DNA of 55,501 bases. Origin: Chloroflexota bacterium. Lineage in GTDB: Bacteria > Chloroflexota > Limnocylindria > P2-11E. The notes beneath the pieces were generated by a model. It ran no database searches. It was not told where the DNA came from and saw only the letters and a list, made by a program, of their open reading frames with translations. The translations under genes were made by a program, and so were the position numbers. Positions 20,101 through 28,637 of this stretch are shown here, piece by piece (within the stretch, counting starts at the first letter, position 1; every line of letters starts with the position of its first letter). The stretch is from contig VBJD01000033.1 of NCBI GenBank assembly GCA_005887995.1, forward strand, positions 1 through 55,501, given 5' to 3'.

Positions 20101-20776
20101 GCAGATGTACTGGTACCACAGCTCTCTCACGGCGCCGCACTGCGCGGGATCGCCGTGGTGGGCGTGGCCGCTCGACCTCAAGCCGGTGTACTGGTATTTC
20201 GGCGGGAGCACCGGGAACTTCAACGGCTACATCTATGACGCGGGCAACCCGATCATCTTCTGGGCCGCGCTTCCCGCGGCGGCGATCGTCGGCGGTCTCG
20301 CGTATCGCGCACGATCGGTGACGCTGGGCTTCGTCGCGCTGGCGATGCTCACGCAGTTCGTCGCGTGGATCCCCATCTCACGCGTCCTGTTCTTCTATCA
20401 CTTCTTCACGGCGCTGCCGTTCTACCTTCTGTGCCTCGCCATCGTGCTCGCGATCCTCTGGGAACGACGACGTACCGCGGTCAGGGTGTTCGCGATCCTC
20501 GCCGTCGTGGCATTCGTCTTCTTCTATCCGTACGTGTCCGGCCTACCGGTACCCGGCGAGCTCGGGTCGGCGTATCAGATCCTTCCGACCTGGGCATACG
20601 ACCCGACGTTCAATCCGACCGATTCGTGCCCGACGCCAGTGTCCGCCGCGACGGCGACGAGCCTTGAGATCGGCATCGCGTGGATCGTCGAGGTCGGCGC
20701 GCTCGCGCTCGCGCTCGCGGTCGCCTTCGCATACGAGCCAGCCCGCCGGCTGCTCGCGCGCATCGGCGTCATTTAG
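17186..20776 (+). CDS. Fused GT-C (Gpi18/PIG-V-like) and PMT-family protein with inserted beta-propeller-like segment
   Basis: N-part: FPSDVATFQAWA...SDYPPGYLYVLW...GQVDAVGTVPFLL...MVKPQFG...RAHERYLFP; C-part: YFDEVYHARTAYELL...THPHLAKEIMALG, then about 290 aa of propeller-like sequence, then RIPGVVFGALLAFFLYLLARRLF...RIGMNDIYVTTF. Confidence 0.85.
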   Translation: MTEETERADRRARIAIAAVIAVGVVLRFLVLPAKGFPSDVATFQAWASRLAEVGPSRFYEPGYFSDYPPGYLYVLWLVGLVFDGQTKFIVKAASIPADIAIALLCVWIVWRAAGRDRAVLAAALWMLAPGPIFAGPYWGQVDAVGTVPFLLALIFAGRGSWATAGAIAGLAAMVKPQFGVALIVVAAGALFVWIRDADWRPPLRTAVAALLTILALGVPFRAGPGELIDLVRSASETYPFTSLYAFNIWSIVGDFWKPDDQYVVLGAILLLAGLASSCALLWWRRDVGAFLACGALAAFAFYFLPTRAHERYLFPAFALLLPLAVLRARLLVPYISLAIAFAASLYFAFTRYPQNDLRSPQWLEDSLFTRNGQIALALLMLGLAAFIAWRLFRGDAALEADEETITIASRPLPPPARPDDRWRLPAALSLGRPPTRRDIASAFLVALVVLVTRGYRLDQPRDMYFDEVYHARTAYELLAQREPYEWTHPHLAKEIMALGILAFADDRVVGTEPANSQVRAFAVANDGLRAVVEPDALVLRDRSGRQLARAPITNLDRPDAVGFDGEDVVLVTEFQVARLGRDGSVKQRVRLTTMSRSAPRSLVIENGRIVIAGDGGIEIYQSLETKPQVIPTPVVAATAKTDGSVVYAVDQAGVVHVIDVANAKETETLNARGPAGAIAYAQGPNRLFLARTDTPALDIIDLEGHATDTVPLGNARTGDFTEGAKALAVVPRTQFLYALVPGKVVAIETHGASPFASTPVRESDRFLGVDGQDDKLVVAGSDAVERIETGRQALAWRIPGVVFGALLAFFLYLLARRLFASPLVAYLVGAAVVLDGSMFAQARIGMNDIYVTTFIVGTWYFIVAAHRPRRAAWLDLLIAGALIGLGAASKWAAIYTLAGIFVASLAVTAYAYERGRPGTGGPLDLFAGKGRNAAFLFGCFALIPAVLYLGSYVRWFGGPTAPYGWNLVELTQQMYWYHSSLTAPHCAGSPWWAWPLDLKPVYWYFGGSTGNFNGYIYDAGNPIIFWAALPAAAIVGGLAYRARSVTLGFVALAMLTQFVAWIPISRVLFFYHFFTALPFYLLCLAIVLAILWERRRTAVRVFAILAVVAFVFFYPYVSGLPVPGELGSAYQILPTWAYDPTFNPTDSCPTPVSAATATSLEIGIAWIVEVGALALALAVAFAYEPARRLLARIGVI

Positions 20777-20777
20777 G

Positions 20778-21707
20778 TCAGGGGCTCGCCGATGGCGTCG
20801 GTGACTCCGACGGCGTCTCCGTCGGTGTCGCTGAGGGTGACGGCGACGGTGATGCGCTCGCGCTCGGCGACGGTGATGCGGTCGCGCTCGGGCTCGGCGA
20901 CGCCGTGATCGACGGTGGCTGGCCGGGAGCGACGGCGAAGAGCACCGCGATCGCGCCGCTCACGACGAGCAGCACGATCACGATGAACATCGCGAGCCCG
21001 ACGATGCGGCGCGGCGCACTCGCGGCGCGCCCAAAGGGCAGGGCTGAGTGCACGATCACGGTGACGTTGTCCTCACCGCCGCGCGAGTTCGCGAGCTCGA
21101 CGAGCCGTTGCGCCGCACTGTCGAGGTCGTCACCGCTCGTGCCGACGACGAGGGCGATCTCTTCCGGCTCGACATGACGCGTGAGGCCGTCGGAGCAGAG
21201 CACGAGTCGGTCGCCGGGTCGGAGCTCCTCGACATACACGTCGGCTTGAACGCCGCGCGGGTCGCCGACGAAGCGCGTGATGCCGTGCGCCGGGATGCCG
21301 CTGTGATCCTCGGTGACCTGACGCGAAGCGCCGTCACGCACGAGGTACGCGCGGCTGTCGCCGAGATTTGCGATCACCGCCTGACCCTTGGCGACGGCCG
21401 CCGCGACGAGCGTGCTCGCGGCCGAGGCGTTCCCCGACGTGTCGGCGGCGCGCAGCACCGCGGTGTTCGCGTCGCGTACCGCGTCACCGAGGCGCTCGGC
21501 CAGCGGCTGCGCGCGCGGCGCCGCGAAGAAGCGCGCCGCGAGCTCGTCGACCGCGGCACTCGCAGCGACCTCGCCGCCTGGCCCTCCGCCGACGCCGTCG
21601 GCGACGGCCATGAGCGTCACGTCGCGATCGTCTCGGACGAGGTAGCGGTCTTCGTTCCCTTCCCGAATGCGGCCGGTGTCCGTCCGCGCCGCCGTGCGCC
21701 TAGCCAC
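20778..21707 (-). CDS. PP2C-family Ser/Thr phosphatase with TM helix and Ser/Pro/Thr/Ala-rich tail
   Basis: TGRIREGNEDRYLV, AVADGVGGGPGGEVAA, ANLGDSRAYLV, CSDGLTRHV, GGEDNVTVIV; tail SPSPSATASPSPSASASPSPSPSATPTETPSESPTPSASP. Confidence 0.93.
   Translation of the reverse strand: MARRTAARTDTGRIREGNEDRYLVRDDRDVTLMAVADGVGGGPGGEVAASAAVDELAARFFAAPRAQPLAERLGDAVRDANTAVLRAADTSGNASAASTLVAAAVAKGQAVIANLGDSRAYLVRDGASRQVTEDHSGIPAHGITRFVGDPRGVQADVYVEELRPGDRLVLCSDGLTRHVEPEEIALVVGTSGDDLDSAAQRLVELANSRGGEDNVTVIVHSALPFGRAASAPRRIVGLAMFIVIVLLVVSGAIAVLFAVAPGQPPSITASPSPSATASPSPSASASPSPSPSATPTETPSESPTPSASP
20842..20889. repeat. 24-bp tandem repeat, 2 copies, within the PP2C tail coding region
   Basis: GGCGACGGTGATGCG(C/G)TCGCGCTC repeated at 20842-20865 and 20866-20889. 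Confidence 0.85.
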
Positions 21708-22966
21708 TAATCCGACTTCTTACCGCAGTCCTTCCCACCCACGAGGAACAGGTGCGCCGTGTCACCCCGTTCGAACTGCGTGTTCGCGGCCGGCTGCTGC
21801 CGCGCGACCGTGCACGGCGTGCCGCGCGCAGCGGGGTCGACCTCCCAGCCGACCGGCGCGCGGAAGCCCGCGGCGATGAGGATGTTGCCGGCCTCGATCA
21901 CATCCTTTCCGACGACGCTCGGCGTCGTCGTGACCGCAGCGCTGCGCGCCGGCGCGGCCGTCGCGGAGGTCGTCGCACGTCCCTGGAAGCTCGCGAAGAC
22001 TATGAGCGTCCCCACGAGCACGGCGATGACCGCGAGGAGCGCGACGGTGCTGTCGATCTGTCGACCGCGGCCCGCACGCAGCGGCCGGGGCGGTGGTGGA
22101 GTGAGCACGCCGGTCGCGTCGCCGCGCTCGCTCGCCGCGAGGAGCGCACGGGCGAACGTGCCGGCGCGCTCGTAGCGTTGCGATGGCTCGCGGGCAAGCG
22201 CACGGCGCACGACCTCATCGATCTGCTCGCTCACCCCGACACGTGCGGTGCGCAGCGATGGCGGCGGCCCGTCGAGCCGCTCGCGCAGGAGGTCGTCGGT
22301 CTCCATCTCGGCGTAAGCCGGGCGTCCCGCTAGCAGCTCGTACGCGACGAGGCCGAGGCTGTAGATGTCGGATCGTTCGCTCGGCGCCTCGCCCGCGATG
22401 CGTTCCGGCGCGATGTATCGCGCGGTGCCTATGAGCTCGTGCTCGCGCGGACCGCGTGCCGCGCGCGCGATGCCGAAGTCGGTGAGCTTCGCCGTGCCGC
22501 GCTCGTCGACGATGACGTTCGCGGGTTTCACGTCGCAGTGGATCACGCCCGCTTCGTGCGCCGCGTCGAGCGCCGCGGCGATCTGTGACACAAGGCGCGC
22601 GGCCTCGTGTGACGGAAGCGGGCCACGCTCCCTCACGACGTCGCGCAGCGTCTTGCCGCGCACGAACTCCATGACCATGAAGGAGTCATCGCCGTCACGA
22701 CCCTCGTCGTAGACGGTGACGACGTTCGGATGGCTCACCGACGCGGCGCGCCGCGCCTCGTCGGCGAAGCGCTCACGGAACGCCTCATCGGCGTCACCGC
22801 CGAGGATCTTCACCGCCACGTCGCGGCCGAGCCGCTCGTCGCGCGCGTGCCACACCTCGCCCGCCCCGCCCGCGTCGATCCGCTCGAGGAGGCGGTAGCG
22901 GGAGGCGAGCACGCGGGCTTCGCCGGCATCATGCCGAACAGCGGCCTTCCGCTTGTCAGCTGACAC
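21707..22966 (-). CDS. Serine/threonine protein kinase with one PASTA-like extracytoplasmic domain
   Basis: RYRLLERIDAGGAGEVW...VAVKIL...GVIHCDVKPANVIV...LTDFGIARA...YIAPERIAGE; TM; TPSVVGKDVIEAGNILIAAGF; GTG start 22966 instead of 23845. Confidence 0.92.
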   Translation of the reverse strand: MSADKRKAAVRHDAGEARVLASRYRLLERIDAGGAGEVWHARDERLGRDVAVKILGGDADEAFRERFADEARRAASVSHPNVVTVYDEGRDGDDSFMVMEFVRGKTLRDVVRERGPLPSHEAARLVSQIAAALDAAHEAGVIHCDVKPANVIVDERGTAKLTDFGIARAARGPREHELIGTARYIAPERIAGEAPSERSDIYSLGLVAYELLAGRPAYAEMETDDLLRERLDGPPPSLRTARVGVSEQIDEVVRRALAREPSQRYERAGTFARALLAASERGDATGVLTPPPPRPLRAGRGRQIDSTVALLAVIAVLVGTLIVFASFQGRATTSATAAPARSAAVTTTPSVVGKDVIEAGNILIAAGFRAPVGWEVDPAARGTPCTVARQQPAANTQFERGDTAHLFLVGGKDCGKKSD

Positions 22967-22986
22967 GTCCGCTCCCACGGCAAGCG

Positions 22987-24135
22987 TCAGGCCAGCGTGA
23001 CGAGCGCGTGTAGCGCCTCCTCGAACACGTGGTCGTTGCCGACGATCGCGAGCTCCTCGCGCAGCAGATCCTCGATCCCCGCCGAGGGAAGCGGAACGAC
23101 GCGTATCGACCGCGTCGCGCCATCGACGACGACGGCCGCGGTGACGTGATGCGGATCGGGCGCGCGCTTGAGCACGAACTCGAAGAGCGAACCGGCGTGG
23201 CGTGCCTGCAGCCGGATCCCCGACGTGTCGCCCGGCTCGATGCCGCGCTCGAAGCGCGGTCGGATGCGGATGTCGACCCGCGCGCCGTCGCGTCGCGCCA
23301 TCTCGAAGAGGAGTCCGCCGGCCTCCGACGGCGCGAGACTGCCCTTGCTGCGCCAGCGGAGGCGCGACGCGAGCCATCCGACGAGGAGCAACGCCTGCGA
23401 CGGATGGATGTCCCGCCCGTCCATGTCGACACCGAAGCCGACGCGCACGCCGACGATCTCGTCGAGGCATGGCCGCCACGCTTCGACGTCGAAGAATCCG
23501 GCGACGAGCTCGCGCCACGGCGTGAGACGCGTCCAGTTGAGGTCGGTGACGCCGAAGCGACGACCACGTTGCGTCGCTGCGAGCGCCGCGATGACCGGCA
23601 GCGTGCGATCGGGCCGCGCGAAGTCGGATGAATCGACGATGAACCGATCGGCGATCGCGAGAAGGTCGTCGAAGCGTCGCGCCTCCTCCGGCGGCGTGCC
23701 CGTCCACCACAGGAACACCGGTAGGTCCGGCACCAGGAGCGGGATGACGACGCTCGCGACGCGGTCGTCGGCATCTCCGCGTACGCGCGCGAGGATCTGT
23801 TCGTAGTAGACCTGCGAGCTCTCCTCCGGGCGCGGCGCGTGGCAATGCAGCTGCACCGCGACGTCAGCGCCTTCACGCTCCCGGTCGCCGTACACGATGA
23901 TCGCGCGTGAGGGATGGCGGTTCGAGAGCCGCATCGTCGCCCGCGCCGCGCGCAGCGCGTGCGTGTCGCGGTCCGCGTACACGACGAGGTTCAGGACCGT
24001 GGCGCGGGCGACGGAATGGCTCTGTTCCTTGGCATGCGCACCGGCTGCGCGGCGCAGCCGCGCGAGCTCGCGCTCGAGCGCCGCGATCGACGGAACGGGC
24101 GCGCCCCAGACCGCCTCGTCGATCCCCGTCGTCAT
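22987..24135 (-). CDS. opcA: Glucose-6-phosphate dehydrogenase assembly protein OpcA-like
   Basis: NLVVYADRD...[13 protein letters not shown]...[17 protein letters not shown]; directly downstream of zwf (ATGA overlap); alternative start 24147. Confidence 0.88.
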   Translation of the reverse strand: MTTGIDEAVWGAPVPSIAALERELARLRRAAGAHAKEQSHSVARATVLNLVVYADRDTHALRAARATMRLSNRHPSRAIIVYGDREREGADVAVQLHCHAPRPEESSQVYYEQILARVRGDADDRVASVVIPLLVPDLPVFLWWTGTPPEEARRFDDLLAIADRFIVDSSDFARPDRTLPVIAALAATQRGRRFGVTDLNWTRLTPWRELVAGFFDVEAWRPCLDEIVGVRVGFGVDMDGRDIHPSQALLLVGWLASRLRWRSKGSLAPSEAGGLLFEMARRDGARVDIRIRPRFERGIEPGDTSGIRLQARHAGSLFEFVLKRAPDPHHVTAAVVVDGATRSIRVVPLPSAGIEDLLREELAIVGNDHVFEEALHALVTLA

Positions 24136-25772
24136 GGCCTGCGCCACGCCCTGTCGTCACGCTCGATGAGCGTGTCGGCCTCCGTCGGCCCCCACGAGCC
24201 GGCGTTGTAGGTCGCGAGCGCCGGGACGCCGCGAGACCACGCACCGAGGATCGGATCCACGAATTGCCACTGCTGCTCGACCTCGTCCCGGCGTGTGAAC
24301 AGCGTCGCGTCCCCGCGAAGCGCGTCGAGGATGAGCGTCTCGTAGGCGTCGGGCGCATCGACCATGAACGACGCGCCGTAGACGAAGTCCATGTTGACGG
24401 TGCGGATGCGCAGGCCCTGGACCGGCACCTTCGCGCCGAACGTGAGGCTGATGCCCTCGTCGGGCTGGATGCGCAGGACGAGCTCGTTCGCCTCGAGACC
24501 CTCCGAGGCGTCCTTGGTGAAGATCCGATGCGGCGCGATGCGGAAGCGGATCGCGATCTCCGTCGCGCGCTTCGGTAAGCGCTTTCCGGTGCGGATGTAG
24601 AAGGGGACGCCCTCCCAGCGCCAGTTGTCGATGAAACACCGGAGCGCGACGAACGACTCGGTCTGCGAGTCGGCCGCGACGCCCTTCTCCTCACGGTACG
24701 CGGGCACGGCCCTCCCCTCGATGTATCCCCGCCCGTACTGGCCGCGCACCGTGCGGGCGCCTACCTCACGGTCGGAGATCGGTCGCAGCGCGCGCAGCAC
24801 CTTCACCTTCTCGTCTCGCACCGCGCGGTCGTCGAACGCGGCTGGTGGCTCCATGCCGACGAGCGCCATGAGCTGCAGGAGGTGGTTCTGCACGATGTCG
24901 CGCATCGCGCCGGCGTGCTCGTAGTAATCGGCGCGCTCCTCGACGCCGAGCGACTCGGCGACGGTGATCTGCACGTGGTCGACGTACTGCCGGTTCCAGA
25001 TCGGCTCGAAGATGCCGTTCGCGAAGCGCAGCACGAGGATGTTCTGCACGGTCTCCTTGCCGAGGTAGTGGTCGATGCGGAACACCTCATCCTCGCGGAA
25101 GACCTCATGCACGACTCCGGTGAGCTCCATCGCCGTCGCCAGGTCGCGACCGAACGGCTTCTCCACGACGACGCGCGACCAGCCCGGGCCACGCAACTCG
25201 TGCTTGCCGATGGCGCGCACGATCGGCGCGTAGGCCTGCGGCGGCGTGGCGAGGTAGAAGAGGCGATTGCCGTTCGTGCCAGCCTCGACGTCGACGCGGT
25301 CCAACGCCGCGCGGAGCGCGTCGTAGCCCGCGTCGTCCGGCGTCGCGACGAAGCGTACGTTGCGCGCGAACGCGCCCCACACCTCCTCGTTGATCGGCTT
25401 CGTCCGGCTGAACTCCGCGACCGCGTCGTGCAGTTCCCTGCGGAACGCGTCGTCGCTCTGCGCGCTGCGCGCCGCGCCAACGACGGCGAACGACGCGGGG
25501 AGGAGCCGCTGCAGCGCGAGGTTGTATAGCGCGGGCAGCAGCTTGCGGCGGGTGAGGTCGCCCGATCCGCCGAAGAGCACGAGCGTCGCGGGCTTCGGCA
25601 CCCGCTGAAGGCGCAGCCCTTCGCGCAGCGGATTCGCTTCCGCTGCGCTCTCTGTCCGACCGCTCGCTGGCGCTGCTGTCCTACCGCTCGCTGGCGCTGC
25701 TGTCCTACCGCTCGTTGTCACTCGCGAGGTGGTCTCGCTCCTCGCGGCGAAGCCGCTCGTCCCTCGGCTCAC
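24132..25772 (-). CDS. zwf: Glucose-6-phosphate dehydrogenase
   Basis: [52 protein letters not shown]; possible alternative GTG start at 25601. Confidence 0.96.
   Translation of the reverse strand: MSRGTSGFAARSETTSRVTTSGRTAAPASGRTAAPASGRTESAAEANPLREGLRLQRVPKPATLVLFGGSGDLTRRKLLPALYNLALQRLLPASFAVVGAARSAQSDDAFRRELHDAVAEFSRTKPINEEVWGAFARNVRFVATPDDAGYDALRAALDRVDVEAGTNGNRLFYLATPPQAYAPIVRAIGKHELRGPGWSRVVVEKPFGRDLATAMELTGVVHEVFREDEVFRIDHYLGKETVQNILVLRFANGIFEPIWNRQYVDHVQITVAESLGVEERADYYEHAGAMRDIVQNHLLQLMALVGMEPPAAFDDRAVRDEKVKVLRALRPISDREVGARTVRGQYGRGYIEGRAVPAYREEKGVAADSQTESFVALRCFIDNWRWEGVPFYIRTGKRLPKRATEIAIRFRIAPHRIFTKDASEGLEANELVLRIQPDEGISLTFGAKVPVQGLRIRTVNMDFVYGASFMVDAPDAYETLILDALRGDATLFTRRDEVEQQWQFVDPILGAWSRGVPALATYNAGSWGPTEADTLIERDDRAWRRP
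25660..25719. repeat. 24-bp tandem repeat, about 2.5 copies, at the 5' end of zwf
   Basis: CCGCTCGCTGGCGCTGCTGTCCTA at 25660-25683 and 25684-25707, partial third copy to about 25719. Confidence 0.88.
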
Positions 25773-25775
25773 TTT

Positions 25776-26675
25776 CTATTCCGTTTTCACGGCGTGACCG
25801 CCGAATTGGTTGCGCAGTGCCGCAGCGACCTTCATCGCGTACGAGTCGTCTTGCCGCGAGGTGAAGCGCGCGAAGAGGGAATGCGCGAGCACGGTCGCAG
25901 GAACGTCGTGATCGATCGCCTCTTTCACCGTCCAGCGCCCTTCGCCGGAGTCCGCGACCCAGCCTTTGATGTTCGCGAGGTCGCTGCCTTCGGCCTCGTA
26001 CGCGCGCTCGAGCAGCTCGAGGAGCCACGAGCGCACGACGCTGCCCTGCAGCCACACCTTCGCAACGGTCCGCATGTCGAGCGCGAACTCGCTCGCGTGC
26101 AAGAGCTCGAAGCCCTCGCCATACGCCTGCATCATCCCGTACTCGATCCCGTTGTGGACCATCTTCACGAAGTGGCCCGCGCCGTTCTTCCCGAAGTGCG
26201 CCCAGCCATTCGGTGGTGCGAGCGTGTCGAGCACGGGCTTGGTGATGTCGACGGCGCGCTTCGGTCCGCCGACCATCATGCAGTAGCCGACCTGTAACCC
26301 CCAAACCCCCCCGGATACACCAATGTCTAGAAAATCGAAACCGTGTTCACCGCAGCGTTGGCCCCGACGCATCGAGTCGCGGAAGTTCGAGTTGCCGCCG
26401 TCGATGAGCACATCGCCCTTCGTCCCGTACTGCATGAACTCGTCGAGCGCGTGGTCTGTGGCGTCGCCGGCGGGGACCATCGACCACATCACGCGTGGCG
26501 GACGTAGCGCTTTGGCCATCTCTTCGATCGAGTAGGCGCCGACCGCACCCTCGCCCTTCTTCTCGTCGACCGGCCCTGCGCTGCGATTGCCCGCGACGAC
26601 GCGATGGCCACCACGCAGCAGCCGCGTCACCATGTTCCCGCCCATCCGTCCCAGTCCGTAGATGCCGATGTCCAT
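25776..26675 (-). CDS. gnd: 6-phosphogluconate dehydrogenase (decarboxylating), short form
   Basis: MDIGIYGLGRMGGNMVTRLLRGGHRVVAGNR...IDGGNSNFRDSMRRG...GAGHFVKMVHNGIEYGMMQAYGEGFELL; start 26675 instead of 26849. Confidence 0.95.
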   Translation of the reverse strand: MDIGIYGLGRMGGNMVTRLLRGGHRVVAGNRSAGPVDEKKGEGAVGAYSIEEMAKALRPPRVMWSMVPAGDATDHALDEFMQYGTKGDVLIDGGNSNFRDSMRRGQRCGEHGFDFLDIGVSGGVWGLQVGYCMMVGGPKRAVDITKPVLDTLAPPNGWAHFGKNGAGHFVKMVHNGIEYGMMQAYGEGFELLHASEFALDMRTVAKVWLQGSVVRSWLLELLERAYEAEGSDLANIKGWVADSGEGRWTVKEAIDHDVPATVLAHSLFARFTSRQDDSYAMKVAAALRNQFGGHAVKTE

Positions 26676-26741
26676 GTCGAACCCCCAACGCGCGCCGGTG
26701 CGCGAAGGATATTCGCGGCCTCCGTGCGCTACTTTCGTTCC

Positions 26742-28598
26742 GTGGCGACGGTCGCCGCTTCCTCGACGCGGCTCGATCTGTACCGTCAGATCGCGCGACA
26801 GCTTCGTGCCGACAGCATCCGCTCGTCGACCGCCGCGGGGTCGGGACATCCGACCTCGTCACTGTCGGCCGCGGATCTCATGGCGGTACTGCTCGCCGGC
26901 CACCTGCGCTACGACTGGTCGAAGCCGCGTGATCCGGCGAACGACCACCTCATCTTCTCCAAGGGACATGCGTCACCGCTCGTGTACGCGGTGTTCCGCG
27001 CGGCGGGCGTCATCGACGACAAGGAGCTCCTCACGTTCCGGAGGCTCGGCTCCCGGTTGCAGGGTCACCCCACACCGGTGCTGCCGTGGGTCGACGTCGC
27101 GACCGGATCCCTCGGCCAGGGCATGCCCATCGCGATCGGGATGGCGCTCGCAGCGAAGCGGCTGTGGGACGCGCCGTTCCACGTGTGGACCCTCGTCGGC
27201 GACAGCGAGACCGCCGAGGGCTCGGTGTGGGAGGCCTTCGATCTGGGCGGCCACGAATCGCTGAACAACGTCACGCCGATCATCGACGTCAACCGTCTCG
27301 GCCAGCGCGGCCCGACCGAGCTGGAGTGGGACACCGATGCCTATGCCGCGCGCATCGAGTCGTTCGGCTGGGAGGTCCTCGTCATCGACGGACACGACCT
27401 CGCCGAGACCGACGACGCGTTCGCACGCGCGCGCGACGCCGAGCGTCCGACGGCGATCGTCGCGCGTACCGTGAAGGGCAAGGGCGTGTCGTTCATCGAG
27501 GACAAGGAAGGCTGGCACGGCAAGGCGCTGTCCGCCGACGAGGCGAAACGTGCGCTCGCGGAGATCGGCGACGAACCGTCGCGCACTTTCGAGACCACAA
27601 AGCCGGATCCGTGGCGGCCGCCGCAAACGACGAAGAAAGCGCCGCAGTTCAAGACCTACAGCGAGCCCGTCGCGACGCGGCGCGCGTACGGCGACGCGCT
27701 CGCGGCGCTCAGCGTCGCGCGCAGCGATGTCGTGACGCTCGACGCAGAGGTGAGCAACTCGACGCACTCCGAAGAGGTGAAGAAGGTCGCACCGGAGCGC
27801 TTCTTCGAGATGTACATCGCCGAGCAGAAGATGGTGGCGGCAGCGGTCGGCATGCAGGTGCTCGGGCTGCGGCCGTTCGCGTCGACGTTCGCGGCGTTCT
27901 TCACGCGCGCCTACGACTTCATCCGTATGGCCGCGATCTCACGCGCGAACATCCGCCTTTCCGGATCGCACGCCGGCGTGTCGATCGGCGAAGACGGCCC
28001 CTCGCAGATGGCGCTCGAGGACCTCGCGATGATGCGCGCCGTTCACGGGAGCACCGTGCTGTATCCCTGCGACGGCAATCAGACGGCGAAGCTCGTTGCG
28101 GCGATGGCCGACCGCGAGGGCATCGTGTACATGCGGACCACGCGCGCGAACACACCGGTGATCTACGGCGCGGCCGACGAGTTCGCGATCGGTGGCAGCC
28201 GCGTCGTGCGCGGCGGCGGCGCGGACGACCGCGTTACCGTCATCGCGGCCGGCATCACGCTCCACGAGGCGATCAAAGCCGCCGATGCGCTCGCGAAGGA
28301 GGGCACGAAGGTCCGCGTCATCGACGTCTACAGCGTGAAGCCGATCGACGCGAAGACCCTCCTCGCGGCCCTCGTCGCGACGAACGGCCATGTCGTCGTC
28401 GTCGAGGACCATTGGCCCGAAGGAGGCATCGGTGAGGCGGTGCTCGACGCATGCGCCGAGGGCGGCCTTGTGACCGCGGTCTCGTGGAAGCACCTCGCGG
28501 TACGCGAGATGCCGGGATCTGGCAGGCCGGCCGAGCTGCTGCACGCCGCTGGAATCGACGCCGACTGCATCGCGACCGCGGTGAAGAGTCTCCTCTAG
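26742..28598 (+). CDS. tkt: Transketolase
   Basis: GSGHPTSSLSAADLMAVLL...TGSLGQGMPIAIGMALA...VGDSETAEGSVWEA...GVSIGEDGPSQMALEDLAMMR; start about 26742 (divergent gnd). Confidence 0.94.
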   Translation: MATVAASSTRLDLYRQIARQLRADSIRSSTAAGSGHPTSSLSAADLMAVLLAGHLRYDWSKPRDPANDHLIFSKGHASPLVYAVFRAAGVIDDKELLTFRRLGSRLQGHPTPVLPWVDVATGSLGQGMPIAIGMALAAKRLWDAPFHVWTLVGDSETAEGSVWEAFDLGGHESLNNVTPIIDVNRLGQRGPTELEWDTDAYAARIESFGWEVLVIDGHDLAETDDAFARARDAERPTAIVARTVKGKGVSFIEDKEGWHGKALSADEAKRALAEIGDEPSRTFETTKPDPWRPPQTTKKAPQFKTYSEPVATRRAYGDALAALSVARSDVVTLDAEVSNSTHSEEVKKVAPERFFEMYIAEQKMVAAAVGMQVLGLRPFASTFAAFFTRAYDFIRMAAISRANIRLSGSHAGVSIGEDGPSQMALEDLAMMRAVHGSTVLYPCDGNQTAKLVAAMADREGIVYMRTTRANTPVIYGAADEFAIGGSRVVRGGGADDRVTVIAAGITLHEAIKAADALAKEGTKVRVIDVYSVKPIDAKTLLAALVATNGHVVVVEDHWPEGGIGEAVLDACAEGGLVTAVSWKHLAVREMPGSGRPAELLHAAGIDADCIATAVKSLL

Positions 28599-28637
28599 CA
28601 TTCACAGAGCGGGCGACCGCAGGAAGGGGAGAAGAGC

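Noticed and set aside
20842-20889. Possible CRISPR-like repeats at 20842 and 25660
   Set aside because: Directly abutting 24-bp tandem repeats without spacers and with no cas genes; they are in-frame coding or leader repeats.
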